Origin: an uncultured Aquimarina sp.
GTDB taxonomy: Bacteria; Bacteroidota; Bacteroidia; Flavobacteriales; Flavobacteriaceae
Direction of reading: 5' to 3'
Length of the DNA: 64,000 bases
Assembly (NCBI GenBank): GCA_937958985.1
Contig: CALGLV010000029.1
Span: 24,754 to 88,753, forward strand
The position numbers and the translations under genes are program-made. Under the pieces are notes generated by a model. That model ran no database searches. It was not told where the DNA came from and saw nothing but the letters and a program-made list of their open reading frames with translations. Below are positions 9,259-18,150 of this stretch, piece after piece (the stretch's first letter is position 1; every line of letters starts with the position of its first letter).

Positions 9259-10329
9259 TTATTTTTTTTGTGCTTCCAAGTTGCGCTCAATAGTATGTTC
9301 GGGTCTGGTCCATTTTGGTTTTTCGCCTAAAGATTCAAAATTAGAATTTCCTGCTTCCACAGTTTCTGGTTGCGATTTTTTTGTAAAAGGCTTTTGCGGG
9401 TTTAAACCAAGCATTTTAAACATTTCCATATCTTCATTCACATCAGGATTTGGAGTGGTAAGTAGCTTATCGCCTGCAAAAATGGAATTAGCACCTGCAA
9501 AAAAGCACATGGCTTGTCCTTCGCGCGACATTTGGGTTCTCCCTGCCGATAATCGCACTTGTGTTTCGGGCATTACAATACGTGTAGTTGCGACCATTCG
9601 TATCATTTCCCAAATAGAAATAGGTTGTATTTCTTCCATTGGTGTACCTTCTACAGGTACCAATGCATTAATAGGAACAGATTCGGGTTGTGGGCTTAAA
9701 CTAGCTAAGGCGACTAGCATACCAGCTCTATCTTCAATAGCTTCTCCCATTCCGATAATACCTCCGCTACAAACAGTTACATTTGTTTTTCGAACATTAC
9801 CAATAGTGTCTAATCTATCTTGAAAAGCCCTAGTAGAAATTACATCTTTGTAATAATCTTCACTAGTGTCTAGGTTGTGGTTGTAAGCATATAAACCAGC
9901 TTCGGCTAAACGTTGCGCTTGGTTTTCGGTAATCATACCTAAAGTACAACACACTTCCATGTCTAGTTTGTTAATGGTACGTACCATTTCTAGCACATTA
10001 TCAAACTCAGGTCCATCTTTTACATTTCTCCAAGCAGCACCCATGCATACGCGAGAGCTTCCCGACGATTTAGCGCGTAACGCTTGTGCTTTTACTTGCT
10101 GTACACTCATTAAATCGTTTCCTTCAACGTCGGTGTGGTAACGTGCCGCTTGCGGGCAGTAACCACAATCTTCTGGGCAACCACCTGTTTTAATGGATAG
10201 CAATGTAGAAACTTGTACGGTATTAGGATCGTGAGATTTTCTATGAATTGTAGAAGCTTCATATAACAAATCCATTAATGGCTTATTGTAAATTTCAAGA
10301 ATTTCTTCTTTCGTCCAATCGTGTCTCAT
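9259..10329 (-). CDS. bioB: Biotin synthase BioB
   Basis: Radical SAM enzyme that inserts sulfur into dethiobiotin; 356 aa. The 4Fe-4S/SAM motif is C51-x3-C55-x2-C58 (GGCPEDCGYCPQ). The second-cluster and substrate motifs CMGAAWR, CCTLGM, YNHNLDTS, CSGGIIGMGE and RLSAGR are all present. The C-terminal ~45 residues form a low-complexity extension (KWTRPEHTIERNLEAQKK) after the conserved barrel. The gene shares its strand with a ketoacyl synthase gene 139 bp upstream, so the two may be co-transcribed. No other biotin genes are in the window. Confidence 0.96.
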   Translation of the reverse strand: MRHDWTKEEILEIYNKPLMDLLYEASTIHRKSHDPNTVQVSTLLSIKTGGCPEDCGYCPQAARYHTDVEGNDLMSVQQVKAQALRAKSSGSSRVCMGAAWRNVKDGPEFDNVLEMVRTINKLDMEVCCTLGMITENQAQRLAEAGLYAYNHNLDTSEDYYKDVISTRAFQDRLDTIGNVRKTNVTVCSGGIIGMGEAIEDRAGMLVALASLSPQPESVPINALVPVEGTPMEEIQPISIWEMIRMVATTRIVMPETQVRLSAGRTQMSREGQAMCFFAGANSIFAGDKLLTTPNPDVNEDMEMFKMLGLNPQKPFTKKSQPETVEAGNSNFESLGEKPKWTRPEHTIERNLEAQKK

Positions 10330-10468
10330 CTTTCTTTCAAATTGAATATAAAATCAAAAATAGTGAAAATTTATACTTTATAATCTAATATAGATAATAC
10401 ATTGAGTAATTCGGTTTTTACTGTTTTTAATCTGTGGTATTTTTGACTTTTAAATAAGTATTAATTAG

Positions 10469-11638
10469 CTATAAATAAGCATTTTGTATTTTTATGGTAA
10501 CCGCATTTCCACCAAAACCTACAGCGTTTACTAAAATGGTTTTTAAAGGTTTGTTTTGAATGCTGTTTTTTAGAAAAGGAACAGGGATAAATTTTTGATG
10601 TAGTAGCATTAAAATGGCAAGTTCCATACTTAGTGCTCCACTGGCACCAAAACTATGTCCAATTTTCCATTTGTTGGAAGTTAATAGTGGAAGCTCCGCA
10701 CCAAAAATCTTTGAAATGGCATTGTGTTCAGAGGTATCTCCTTTAATGGTTCCGGGTGCATGCATTACAATAGCATCAATTGCTGCAAGAGGAGTTTCGG
10801 CTATAGCCATTTTCATAGAAGTTTGGAAGCAATCGGCATTTGCAGATATTGAAATATTATGTTTTAAAACTTCTGTGCCGTAACCAATACCTGTAATTAA
10901 TGCTTTTGCGTTTTCAGAAATACCTTCTTCCAAGCAAAATATAGCGGCACCTTCACCTAAAAACATTTGATTTCTTTGTTTTTCAAAATCTAAAGTTCGG
11001 CAAGGGTAAGACGCTTCTGTTTGAGTGGAATAAATTTTTAAAGCCCTCATTTGGGCAACGGTAAAAGGGGTTAAAGGGGCTTCGGCACCGCCAACAATAA
11101 ATTTATTGGTCAAGCCAGAATTAATCCAAGCTACCCCATTTAAAAAAGAATGTAGGGCAGTAGAACAAGTAATAGAATGACTAATTTCAGGGCCTTTACT
11201 CTGTAATTCGTGGGCTATCCACGAAGAAATATTTCCTAAAGTAGTGGTAGGTGAGCTTAGCGTACTTGTTTTTCCCGTGCTAATAAATTCCTGATGATAC
11301 TTTTCAAACAGTTCTGTAGCTCCGCGAGAGCTTCCCATATTAATGCCAAAATGATCGTTTGAAGTCCACCCTGATGCATCAAATGCTTGTTTGGCAACTA
11401 AAATTCCCATTAAAACAGAACGATCTAGGTTTTTATAATGTGTTGAGCTATTTCTTAGATCGAGTAAGTTTTTATCTCCTTGTATTTGTAGTTTTGAAAC
11501 AGGAGTAGCTATTCCCGAAAAGTCCTCTAAAGTTATAGAATGTTTATTTATATTTAAATAAGAATTCCAAACCTCTTTAGCACTATTGCCTAAAGCAGAG
11601 ATGGAAGCAAAACTTGTTATGGATATTGGTGTTTTCAT
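10469..11638 (-). CDS. Beta-ketoacyl synthase family protein beside bioB
   Basis: 389-aa thiolase-fold condensing enzyme of FabF/FabB type. The catalytic triad is complete: C158 in TCSTALHSF, H293 in VMHAPGTIKGD and H328 in KIGHSFGASG; the GFGGNAV end is conserved. The sequence is divergent from housekeeping FabF (HAPGT for HGTGT). It sits upstream of bioB on the same strand, and similar ketoacyl synthases occur in flavobacterial biotin gene sets, so a role in making the pimeloyl precursor is possible. An alternative is flexirubin/aryl-polyene chemistry, where such enzymes pair with acyltransferases. It is divergent from a PlsC-type gene with only 21 bp between starts. Confidence 0.82.
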   Translation of the reverse strand: MKTPISITSFASISALGNSAKEVWNSYLNINKHSITLEDFSGIATPVSKLQIQGDKNLLDLRNSSTHYKNLDRSVLMGILVAKQAFDASGWTSNDHFGINMGSSRGATELFEKYHQEFISTGKTSTLSSPTTTLGNISSWIAHELQSKGPEISHSITCSTALHSFLNGVAWINSGLTNKFIVGGAEAPLTPFTVAQMRALKIYSTQTEASYPCRTLDFEKQRNQMFLGEGAAIFCLEEGISENAKALITGIGYGTEVLKHNISISANADCFQTSMKMAIAETPLAAIDAIVMHAPGTIKGDTSEHNAISKIFGAELPLLTSNKWKIGHSFGASGALSMELAILMLLHQKFIPVPFLKNSIQNKPLKTILVNAVGFGGNAVTIKIQNAYL

Positions 11639-11659
11639 TGATAAGTTAAATCAATTTTT

Positions 11660-12403
11660 ATGAAATTTATAAAAAATATTGGTCACTTAGGGTTACGAAT
11701 TTGGTTTTACATCCTTATGGCATTACCCTTATTTATCTGTTTTCCACTATTACTTATTTTAATATCTAAAGAAACCTGGTATCGTTATTTTTTTAAATGG
11801 GCTCGTTTATGGGCGGCCTTTGTTATGTACGGTGCGGGTTTTATACCGATTCGCAAAAATGGCACTTTTAATGTTCCCAAACAATCTTTTATGTTTGTAG
11901 CCAATCATACCTCGATGTTAGATATTATGTTAATGTTGTATACCGTTAAAAATCCTTTTGTTTTTGTGGGAAAAAAAGAACTCACCAAAATACCGGTTTT
12001 TGGTTTTTTTTACAGAAAAACATGTATAGTAGTAGATAGGAGTAGCCCTAAAAGTAGAAAAGAAGTTTTTGTCGAGGCTAGTCGAAAAATTAATTTAGGC
12101 TACAGTATTTGTATTTTTCCTGAAGGTGGAGTGCCTAATGAATCTATAATTTTGGATGAATTTAAAGAGGGCGCTTTTAGGTTAGCGATTAATCATAAAC
12201 TCCCTATTGTACCTCTAGTTTTTCCCGATCATAAAAAACGTTTTTCATATACTTTTTTTAGCGGAAGTATGGGTAAGGTAAGGAGTTATATTTTGGATGT
12301 AATGCCAACATCTTCTCTAAGTTTAGAAACTAGAAATGAGTTAAAAGCTAATGTTAGAAATAAAATATTAGAGAAACTTATTAGAAATAGTAAAGCCGAT
12401 TAA
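11660..12403 (+). CDS. PlsC-type 1-acylglycerol-3-phosphate acyltransferase family protein
   Basis: 247-aa membrane-associated acyltransferase. The N-terminal hydrophobic segment (residues 12-36) is followed by the H-x4-D catalytic motif NHTSMLD (H83, D88), a VGKKEL block and FPEGG (153-157), the acyl-acceptor binding motif. The family transfers fatty acyl groups to lysophosphatidate. Whether this is the main phosphatidate enzyme or a paralog for another lipid cannot be told from sequence alone. Its start lies 21 bp from the divergent ketoacyl synthase gene, so the two share one promoter region. Its stop codon lies in the loop of a strong hairpin. Confidence 0.85.
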   Translation: MKFIKNIGHLGLRIWFYILMALPLFICFPLLLILISKETWYRYFFKWARLWAAFVMYGAGFIPIRKNGTFNVPKQSFMFVANHTSMLDIMLMLYTVKNPFVFVGKKELTKIPVFGFFYRKTCIVVDRSSPKSRKEVFVEASRKINLGYSICIFPEGGVPNESIILDEFKEGAFRLAINHKLPIVPLVFPDHKKRFSYTFFSGSMGKVRSYILDVMPTSSLSLETRNELKANVRNKILEKLIRNSKAD

Positions 12404-12419
12404 AAAAATCGGCTTTACT
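12389..12419 (+). terminator. Hairpin overlapping the acyltransferase stop codon
   Basis: AGTAAAGCCGAT and ATCGGCTTTACT form a 12-bp perfect stem, and the TAA stop lies in the 7-nt loop. There is no strong T-run after it, so it may act as a mRNA 3' end stabiliser rather than a classic terminator. Confidence 0.5.
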
Positions 12420-12774
12420 GCGAAAAGTTAGTTGTTATTTTCGACTCAATATAATTATATTCTCAGTTGTTGTTGTTCGTTTTAAAATATGTTTGAGCAA
12501 TAATTATTAAAACGATGTAGTATTAGTTTCCCTGAAAGGTTATAAAAATATCATAACAAATATATAAAAAATATTAATTATGTAATTAATTGAGGGGATT
12601 GGTTGCAATAAAATTAATGATTAAGCGTTGTTGAGAGCTAGTCTTGTTTTGATTAATAAAATCAAAAAAATAGTTTTTTTTGATTTTATTTTTTGTAGCA
12701 TTCTATTAACGTGACTGTTAAATATATATTTTTCTTTAAAGTTGAATTAATTATTTCAGAAAAATTAACAATTC
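12420..12774. other. Noncoding AT-rich gap between convergent genes
   Basis: 355 bases with no credible ORF, RNA gene or GC-rich structure. The only marked element is a long A/T palindrome at 12655-12690, listed separately. Confidence 0.6.
12655..12690. terminator. AT-rich hairpin, possible terminator of the GT9 gene
   Basis: A 16-base arm AATAAAATCAAAAAAA is matched by its reverse complement across a 3-4 nt loop, with U-runs on either strand. It lies 85 bp beyond the stop of the minus-strand GT9 gene. Confidence 0.5.
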
Positions 12775-13818
12775 CTAGTGAGTAATTTCGCTAATTTTTT
12801 TTGTAATAGTCTGAATAGAAATACTATTTATTGCTTGTTCGTAGCCTTCAGGGTATTTATTTCCATAAATAGATGTTGGTATTTGTGGGAAAAGTTCTAA
12901 ATCTGGAATGAGGCTGTTTGAAAAAGGCTGATTGTAAGGTGCAAACCCAGCATAAGGATGAGTAACCCCCCAAATTGTAATTACAGGAATGCCATACATA
13001 GCCGCTAAATGTCCGTTACCACTATCCATAGAAACCATTACGTCTAAATTAGAGATAAGCTCCAATTCTTCTTTAAAAGACAGTTTTCCTGCAACCGATA
13101 ATACATTGTTGAACTTATTTTCTATTCCCGAGAGTAATTCTATTTCGTTTTTTCCGCCACCAAATAAAACAATTTTATAACTATCGCTCTGATTTAACTC
13201 TTCAATTACTGAGGTTAGTTTTTCAAGAGAATAGATTTTCCCTTTATGTTGGGCAAAGGGAGCAATTCCTATCCACTTTTTAGTGTCAAGACCAATTAAA
13301 TCTTGAGTTTTAGGTGTTATTTTTTCTTTTTTTAATACAAAAGAAGACACTTCACGGCTTAGTTTGAAACCTATTTTTTCAAAAACATCAACATACCGTT
13401 GATGAGAAGTTTTCAAGGGTTTGAAAATCTTATTTTCCCAACTGGTGAGGGCCTTTTTTTCAGCTCTTCCTTTGTTAATCTGAACAAAAGGGATGTTGTT
13501 AAAAAGGAGTAGGTTTTTTAATAGGTGTGTTCTTAAAACTCCATGCAGGTCTGCAACGGCATCTACATTCATCAATTTTAACTCTTGAGCTAATTTTCGA
13601 ATTCCTAAAATGCCTTTGTGCTTCCCTTTAGTTTCAAAAGATTTAACCGTTAAATTTGAAATCTGTTCAAATATAGGAGTAAAAAAAGTATTGGTAAGCA
13701 GTGTTATTTTTACAGTTGGATAAGCCTTTCTAAATGCGAGTAAAATAGGGGCAGCAATGGCAACATCGCCCATGGCAGATGTTCTAATTACTAATAGGTG
13801 CTTTATTTTGTTGGGCAT
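12775..13818 (-). CDS. Glycosyltransferase family 9 (heptosyltransferase-like)
   Basis: 347 aa from the chosen start. GT9 enzymes add sugars, classically heptose, to the LPS core at the cytoplasmic face. Seen here are the N-terminal LLVIRTSAMGDVAIAAPILLAFRKAYP, the HGVLRTHLL region, and the C-terminal donor site motif VSMDSGNGHLAAMYGIPVITIWG. The frame is open 21 codons further to an ATG at 13881, but that ATG lies inside a hairpin that follows the upstream DUF4254 gene. The ATG at 13818 (MPNKIKHLLVIR) gives the canonical N-terminus. It lies downstream of the DUF4254 gene, a pairing common in Flavobacteriia and consistent with cell-envelope polysaccharide work. Confidence 0.87.
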   Translation of the reverse strand: MPNKIKHLLVIRTSAMGDVAIAAPILLAFRKAYPTVKITLLTNTFFTPIFEQISNLTVKSFETKGKHKGILGIRKLAQELKLMNVDAVADLHGVLRTHLLKNLLLFNNIPFVQINKGRAEKKALTSWENKIFKPLKTSHQRYVDVFEKIGFKLSREVSSFVLKKEKITPKTQDLIGLDTKKWIGIAPFAQHKGKIYSLEKLTSVIEELNQSDSYKIVLFGGGKNEIELLSGIENKFNNVLSVAGKLSFKEELELISNLDVMVSMDSGNGHLAAMYGIPVITIWGVTHPYAGFAPYNQPFSNSLIPDLELFPQIPTSIYGNKYPEGYEQAINSISIQTITKKISEITH

Positions 13819-13844
13819 CACAGCTGGTTGTAAACTAATAAAAG

Positions 13845-13890
13845 TTTTTTGGATTGTTGAAATTGCATTCACAACCATCAATCCAAAAAA
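13845..13890 (-). terminator. Hairpin after the DUF4254 gene
   Basis: TTTTTTGGATTG (13845-13856) pairs with CAATCCAAAAAA (13879-13890): a 12-bp stem with a 22-nt loop, 14 bases after the DUF4254 stop. It probably attenuates read-through into the GT9 gene and argues against the 13881 start codon. Confidence 0.55.
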
Positions 13891-13904
13891 CGGAATACTT
13901 TAAT

Positions 13905-14513
13905 TTATTTTTGTGCTCTTAACACAGGGTTAAGTTCATCGTCATTATACATCTTCATTTGCTTGTACACCTTCATGTACTTATCACCAGTTTTTATATC
14001 TTCTAATAATTGATCGATAGCAGTAGATAGATCTACGCGTTGTTCTAAAAGAATATCTAGTTTTTTCTGGCAAGCTTCTCTGTGATTATCATCGGCATCA
14101 GCACGAGTAGCTTCTTCGTTCATGTGATAAATTTTTAGAGCCAAAATAGAAAGTCTATCAAATGCCCAAGCAGGGCTTTCCGAATTAATTCTAGCTCCAG
14201 GCTTAGCATCTACGTTTTTATATAATTCTAAAAAGTAGCCATCTAAATATTCCACCATATCGGTACGCTCTTGGTTTGAGGCATCAATTTTACGTTTTAA
14301 TGTCAACGCAGCTACAGGGTCAATTTGAGGATCACGAATAATATCTTCATAATGCCACTGTACGGTATCAATCCAGCATTTTTTATAGAGTAAATGCGAC
14401 AATAAGTCGTTTTCGCTTTGGTAGGGGTTCGAAAAATCTTGAGCCACATCGTCTTTAATATGGTAGTGACTTATAACTTCTTGAAATGTCTTATTAGCGT
14501 TTTCAGTAATCAT
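13905..14513 (-). CDS. DUF4254 family protein
   Basis: 202-aa cytoplasmic, mostly helical protein of the DUF4254 family, function unknown. It carries the typical stretch NPYQSENDLLSHLLYKKCWIDTVQWHYEDIIRDP and the conserved RIDxLALKIYHM-like region near residue 128. There is no signal peptide or membrane segment. It lies directly upstream of the GT9 gene on the same strand and divergent from the DUF6341 gene, and this trio recurs in Bacteroidota. A link to envelope glycan assembly is inferred only from neighbours. Confidence 0.82.
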   Translation of the reverse strand: MITENANKTFQEVISHYHIKDDVAQDFSNPYQSENDLLSHLLYKKCWIDTVQWHYEDIIRDPQIDPVAALTLKRKIDASNQERTDMVEYLDGYFLELYKNVDAKPGARINSESPAWAFDRLSILALKIYHMNEEATRADADDNHREACQKKLDILLEQRVDLSTAIDQLLEDIKTGDKYMKVYKQMKMYNDDELNPVLRAQK

Positions 14514-14559
14514 TTTTCATGTATTTATGGCAAATATAAAGTTTTTAGACATTTCGAAG

Positions 14560-14590
14560 TTGTGAAAGCGTTTTGTGTTTCTTATTTTTG
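14560..14590 (+). promoter_or_regulatory. Promoter of the DUF6341 gene
   Basis: TTG at 14560-14562 and TATTTTTG at 14583-14590 are 20 bases apart, matching the Bacteroidota -33/-7 pattern. The start codon follows at 14617. Confidence 0.6.
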
Positions 14591-14616
14591 TTGTAGAATT
14601 AAACCTTTTTGGTATT

Positions 14617-14859
14617 ATGAAGAAGTTATTAGACGGAGTTCAATTTTTATTTGAAGAAGTTGCATTTGCTCCAATGAACATATTAAGAGAATTAGAGTTA
14701 GAAAATTGGTGGGCAGCAAGTGTTTTTAACTGGTTGTTTATGTTTATAGGAATGGCTGCATTTGTATATTGGATGTTGCAATTAAAAAAACATAATGATA
14801 ATAATGAAGAAAAAAGATATGTAGTCTCTCACTCATTTTTAGCTGAAGACAAGCAATAG
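14617..14859 (+). CDS. DUF6341 family small membrane protein
   Basis: 80 aa with one membrane segment (about residues 31-51, SVFNWLFMFIGMAAFVYWMLQL). It starts MKKLLDGVQFLFEEVAFAP and has the conserved LRELELENWWAAS preceding the helix. A longer reading frame from 14575 overlaps the promoter -7 box, so the ATG at 14617 is chosen. Function is unknown. It is divergent from the DUF4254 gene with ~100 bp between starts and is followed by a strong bidirectional terminator. Confidence 0.82.
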   Translation: MKKLLDGVQFLFEEVAFAPMNILRELELENWWAASVFNWLFMFIGMAAFVYWMLQLKKHNDNNEEKRYVVSHSFLAEDKQ

Positions 14860-14880
14860 TCTTAATTAAATACTATAACA

Positions 14881-14909
14881 AAAGCCCCAACTATTTTAGT
14901 TGGGGCTTT
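14881..14909. terminator. Bidirectional terminator after the DUF6341 gene
   Basis: AAAGCCCCAACT and AGTTGGGGCTTT form a 12-bp stem with a 5-nt loop, followed by a T-run. Confidence 0.85.
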
Positions 14910-14940
14910 TTTTGGGTGAAAATTATTTGGTGCTAATTGA

Positions 14941-14975
14941 AAATGCTCCTATTTCTAAAAGAAATAAGAGCATTT
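14941..14975 (-). terminator. Terminator of the surface lipoprotein gene
   Basis: A 16-base arm starting AAATGCTCC pairs with the arm ending GAGCATTT with one mismatch and a 3-nt loop, 38 bases beyond the minus-strand stop codon. Confidence 0.6.
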
Positions 14976-15013
14976 AACAACAAACTTAAATAGAATCACT
15001 AAACACTATTTTA

Positions 15014-16375
15014 TTAATTCGTTGGCTGACCAATAATTCTTCCAATGGCAGAGCCTAATGGTTGAGAAATTACCGGGCAGTTGATGATTGCTCCAGTTGG
15101 AGTTAAATCATCAGATAATGTATTTGTTTGAGCTGCTAACTCAGCATTGTTTCCTCTAAAAGGAACTAAAGTACCATTGGCTAAAAGTTCGTTTACTTGA
15201 GCAAAACTTTTCAAAATCACACGATCTTCAGCAGGTACTGTAAACTCAGTAATATGAGCATCCCACATAGGAGCGTATGATACATTACTTGGATCTATAG
15301 GGAATGTATTTGTAGGATCATTTATCTGACGCGGACTTGATGAAGGAGTATTTAAACCTTGAAATCCATCAGGGTTGTTAGCTTCTGGTAAAATTCCATT
15401 TGCCGTTGGGCTAAAAGGTAGCATTGAACCTCCTGGGAATGCACCAAAAGTAGGTAAATTTGCTAATCTTGGAGCATATACACCTAATTCAATTGTTGCA
15501 GGTCCTGGATCAGAAGTATCTGTTACAATATGGAAATAGTATGCTCTACCATCATGCCATCCATCTAAAAGTTGTAATACTACTGCAGCACCCTCTCTAT
15601 CAATATTAGGGTTGTCTTGGTTGTCTTGTTGCTCTAATGCGGGATTACCATTTCCATGAGGAATTCTATCGTGTAATCCTGTTTCGTTAGCCATAATTTG
15701 AGCATTAATAACTACACCACTAGGAAGTGTTACATAAGAAGACCAATTGGCATCTGCTTCTGCTCCAGGCGTTACAGAAGCGGGTGGGAAGCTAACTAAT
15801 TCTAATAATTCATTGCTTTCATCAGCAGGTGCACCTCCAGGAGTTAAAGAGCGTAGAGGAGAAAAATCAACTGATCCTTCAAAAACAAGTCTACCATCTT
15901 CGGTCCAAGTTGCATTTTGTGCACCAGGTGTATTTGCCGCTTGTGCCATACGTGGCGCCCAAATAATTCCTAATTCTCTTGCTTGTGCTTCATTTGAAGA
16001 TTCAGTAATAATATAATGTGTTTCTCTAGGTCCTCCAGGAGTAGTTTCCCACCCTTGAAATAAAGGAAGCCTAACTGTAGGTCCTTCAGGAGCTAAAGTT
16101 CTATCAATACGGTAGTCAAGCCCTAGTACACTAGGTATAAATACGTTTTCATCGGGTTGGAAAGTAAGTACTGGGTTGTCAGCATCGTATGGAGTACCTC
16201 CGTCTGTCGCAATACTTGTTAATAACAAATTAGCCTCTGCTAAGGCTGTTGCCGTTTGCGCATCTGCTGGATTAGGAAGGTCGTTTAATTGCTGTGTAGC
16301 ATCGTCATCACTACAATTTACAAACAACATACTTGCTGCTAGTGAACCTATTAGTAATAAATTTTTGTTTTTCAT
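15014..16375 (-). CDS. Large surface lipoprotein of unknown function
   Basis: 453 aa. A lipoprotein signal (LFVNC, lipidated C22) is followed at once by SDDD, which fits the acidic lipoprotein export signal that sends lipoproteins to the cell surface in flavobacteria. The mature part is Pro/Gly/Asn-rich beta-type sequence with a recognisable repeated theme (APRMAQAANTPG, APRLANLPTFG), a DGRAYYFHIVTD stretch, and a C-terminal YAPMWDAHITEFTVP ... GAIINCPVI region with a second Cys. I do not recognise a named enzyme family with confidence. Short HG and WDAH motifs could bind metal but this is not supported further. It is monocistronic with its own terminator. Confidence 0.75.
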   Translation of the reverse strand: MKNKNLLLIGSLAASMLFVNCSDDDATQQLNDLPNPADAQTATALAEANLLLTSIATDGGTPYDADNPVLTFQPDENVFIPSVLGLDYRIDRTLAPEGPTVRLPLFQGWETTPGGPRETHYIITESSNEAQARELGIIWAPRMAQAANTPGAQNATWTEDGRLVFEGSVDFSPLRSLTPGGAPADESNELLELVSFPPASVTPGAEADANWSSYVTLPSGVVINAQIMANETGLHDRIPHGNGNPALEQQDNQDNPNIDREGAAVVLQLLDGWHDGRAYYFHIVTDTSDPGPATIELGVYAPRLANLPTFGAFPGGSMLPFSPTANGILPEANNPDGFQGLNTPSSSPRQINDPTNTFPIDPSNVSYAPMWDAHITEFTVPAEDRVILKSFAQVNELLANGTLVPFRGNNAELAAQTNTLSDDLTPTGAIINCPVISQPLGSAIGRIIGQPTN

Positions 16376-16712
16376 CTTGTTTTAAATTTAATGTTTTTAT
16401 GTTATGAATAATTACTAGCAGGCCTGCTCAAATAATCATTGTTTTTTCATGAATTGATAGTGCACAAGGCTTCAAACTACTTACAAATATTTTTTTAAAA
16501 AGTGTTTTTTAAAGGCGGTAGTTGCTATTATGAACCCTAATTATATCAATCAACTAATTGATAATCAGTATTTTATGGTTATTATTTTATTTTTTGTAAA
16601 ATGACTATTTTTTAGTTTTCTTGTGAAATAAATGAAGAGAGGATTTTTGAAACATCCGTTTTTGTGTTAGATACATTACATAAAAAGAGATCAATAAGAA
16701 TTGTAAAAACAA
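16376..16712. other. Noncoding leader region of the surface lipoprotein gene
   Basis: About 340 AT-rich bases with no credible ORF or RNA gene. It contains a perfect 12-bp palindrome AGCAGGCCTGCT at 16417-16428, 42-53 bases upstream of the lipoprotein start, which could be an operator. No convincing -33/-7 pair was found. Confidence 0.5.
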
Positions 16713-16750
16713 AAAAAGAGCCGATTTCAATTAAGAAATCGGCTCTTTTT
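16713..16750. terminator. Terminator after purD
   Basis: AAAAAGAGCCGATTTC and GAAATCGGCTCTTTTT form a 16-bp perfect stem, 20 bases beyond the purD stop. Confidence 0.9.
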
Positions 16751-16770
16751 GAGGTTGTTAATTTTAAATA

Positions 16771-18042
16771 TTACAAATCAAATCCTAAATCGGTACGATA
16801 GTTTATACCTTTAAAGTTGATTTTCTTTACGTTTTTATACGAAACAGCTAAAGCTTCTTTAAAGTTATCTCCAAAAGAAGTTACTGTAAGTACACGTCCG
16901 CCATTAGTAACAATTTTACCATTTTTATGAGTAGTCCCTGCTTGAAAAACAATAGAGCCTTCAACATTATCTATACCTGTGATTTCATCACCTTTTTCGT
17001 AAGCCTCAGGATAACCACCTGCAACAGTCATAACAGTAACTGCAGTTCTAGGATCTAGATCGAGAACTACTTTGTCCAAAGTTTGGTTAGCAACATGCTT
17101 AAACATATCAAGCAAGTCATTGTTAACTCGTGGTAATACCGCCTCAGTTTCAGGATCACCCATACGTACGTTATATTCTATAACTTTAGGTTCTCCGTCT
17201 ACTTTTATAAGGCCTATAAATATAAATCCTTTGTAATCTAAATTATCTTTGATGATACCTTCTACCGTTGGTTTTACAACTTGAGTCTCTATTTTATTCA
17301 TAAAAGCGTCGTCGGCAAATGGCACAGGAGATATAGCTCCCATTCCACCTGTGTTTAATCCTGTGTCTCCTTCGCCAATACGTTTGTAATCTTTTGCAGT
17401 AGGTAGTGTAATGTAGTTTTTCCCATCGGTAAGAACGAATACACTAAGTTCAATACCATCTAAAAATTCTTCAATAACTACTTTGTTACTTGCTTCGCCA
17501 AACTTACTATTAGTAAGCATTTCGGCTAACTCTTTTTTAGCTTCTTCTAAATTGTCGATTATCAATACTCCTTTTCCAGCAGCAAGGCCATCGGCTTTTA
17601 GTACATAAGGAGCTTTTAGAGTTTCTAAAAAAGTTTGCCCTTCGCTTACTGTTTCTGGTGTAAAACTTTGGTAGGCAGCAGTAGGTATATTATGTCTTAC
17701 TAAAAATTCTTTAGCATATTCTTTACTGCCTTCTAGTTGTGCAGCTTCCGCAGAAGGTCCGATAACAGCAACTTCTTTTAATTCAGAATCGTTTTTGAAA
17801 TAATCATAAATCCCCTCAACCAAAGGCACTTCAGGGCCAACAACCACCATTTTTATGGCTTCTGATAAAACAAGTTCCTTAATTTTATCAAAATCTGTAA
17901 CACCAATATTTACATTGGTTGCTATGTTAGCTGTACCAGCATTACCAGGGGCTACAAATAGTTTTTCACATTCTTTACTTTGTGCTAATTTGTATGCAAA
18001 AGTGTGCTCTCTTCCTCCGGCACCTACAATTAAAATATTCAT
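16771..18042 (-). CDS. purD: Phosphoribosylamine-glycine ligase PurD
   Basis: Second step of purine synthesis: ATP-dependent joining of glycine to phosphoribosylamine, 423 aa (full length). Typical motifs are MNILIVGAGGREH at the N-terminus, PEVPLVEG, the ATP-grasp blocks KADGLAAGKGV and EEFLDGIELSVFVLTDG, NTGGMGAISP, and EYNVRMGDPETEAVLPR for metal and phosphate binding. It is monocistronic with a strong terminator. There is no sign of damage or fusion to PurM/PurN as seen in some eukaryotes. Confidence 0.97.
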   Translation of the reverse strand: MNILIVGAGGREHTFAYKLAQSKECEKLFVAPGNAGTANIATNVNIGVTDFDKIKELVLSEAIKMVVVGPEVPLVEGIYDYFKNDSELKEVAVIGPSAEAAQLEGSKEYAKEFLVRHNIPTAAYQSFTPETVSEGQTFLETLKAPYVLKADGLAAGKGVLIIDNLEEAKKELAEMLTNSKFGEASNKVVIEEFLDGIELSVFVLTDGKNYITLPTAKDYKRIGEGDTGLNTGGMGAISPVPFADDAFMNKIETQVVKPTVEGIIKDNLDYKGFIFIGLIKVDGEPKVIEYNVRMGDPETEAVLPRVNNDLLDMFKHVANQTLDKVVLDLDPRTAVTVMTVAGGYPEAYEKGDEITGIDNVEGSIVFQAGTTHKNGKIVTNGGRVLTVTSFGDNFKEALAVSYKNVKKINFKGINYRTDLGFDL

Positions 18043-18150
18043 ACGATACTTTTTCTAATGAAGTGCAAAAATACAGATTTAGTAGGGATTTAAGGAATTG
18101 AAATTCTTAATAAAATTTTTAGTTGAAAAAGAAGGGAAATGTAACAACAA

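Noticed and set aside
9281..9823. Plus-strand ORF of 180 codons inside bioB
   Set aside because: It is the antisense shadow of a conserved gene with Ser/Pro-rich composition and no own motifs.
12420..12774. Hidden small gene in the gap before the GT9 gene
   Set aside because: All frames are short and AT-biased with no start context or conserved-looking peptide.
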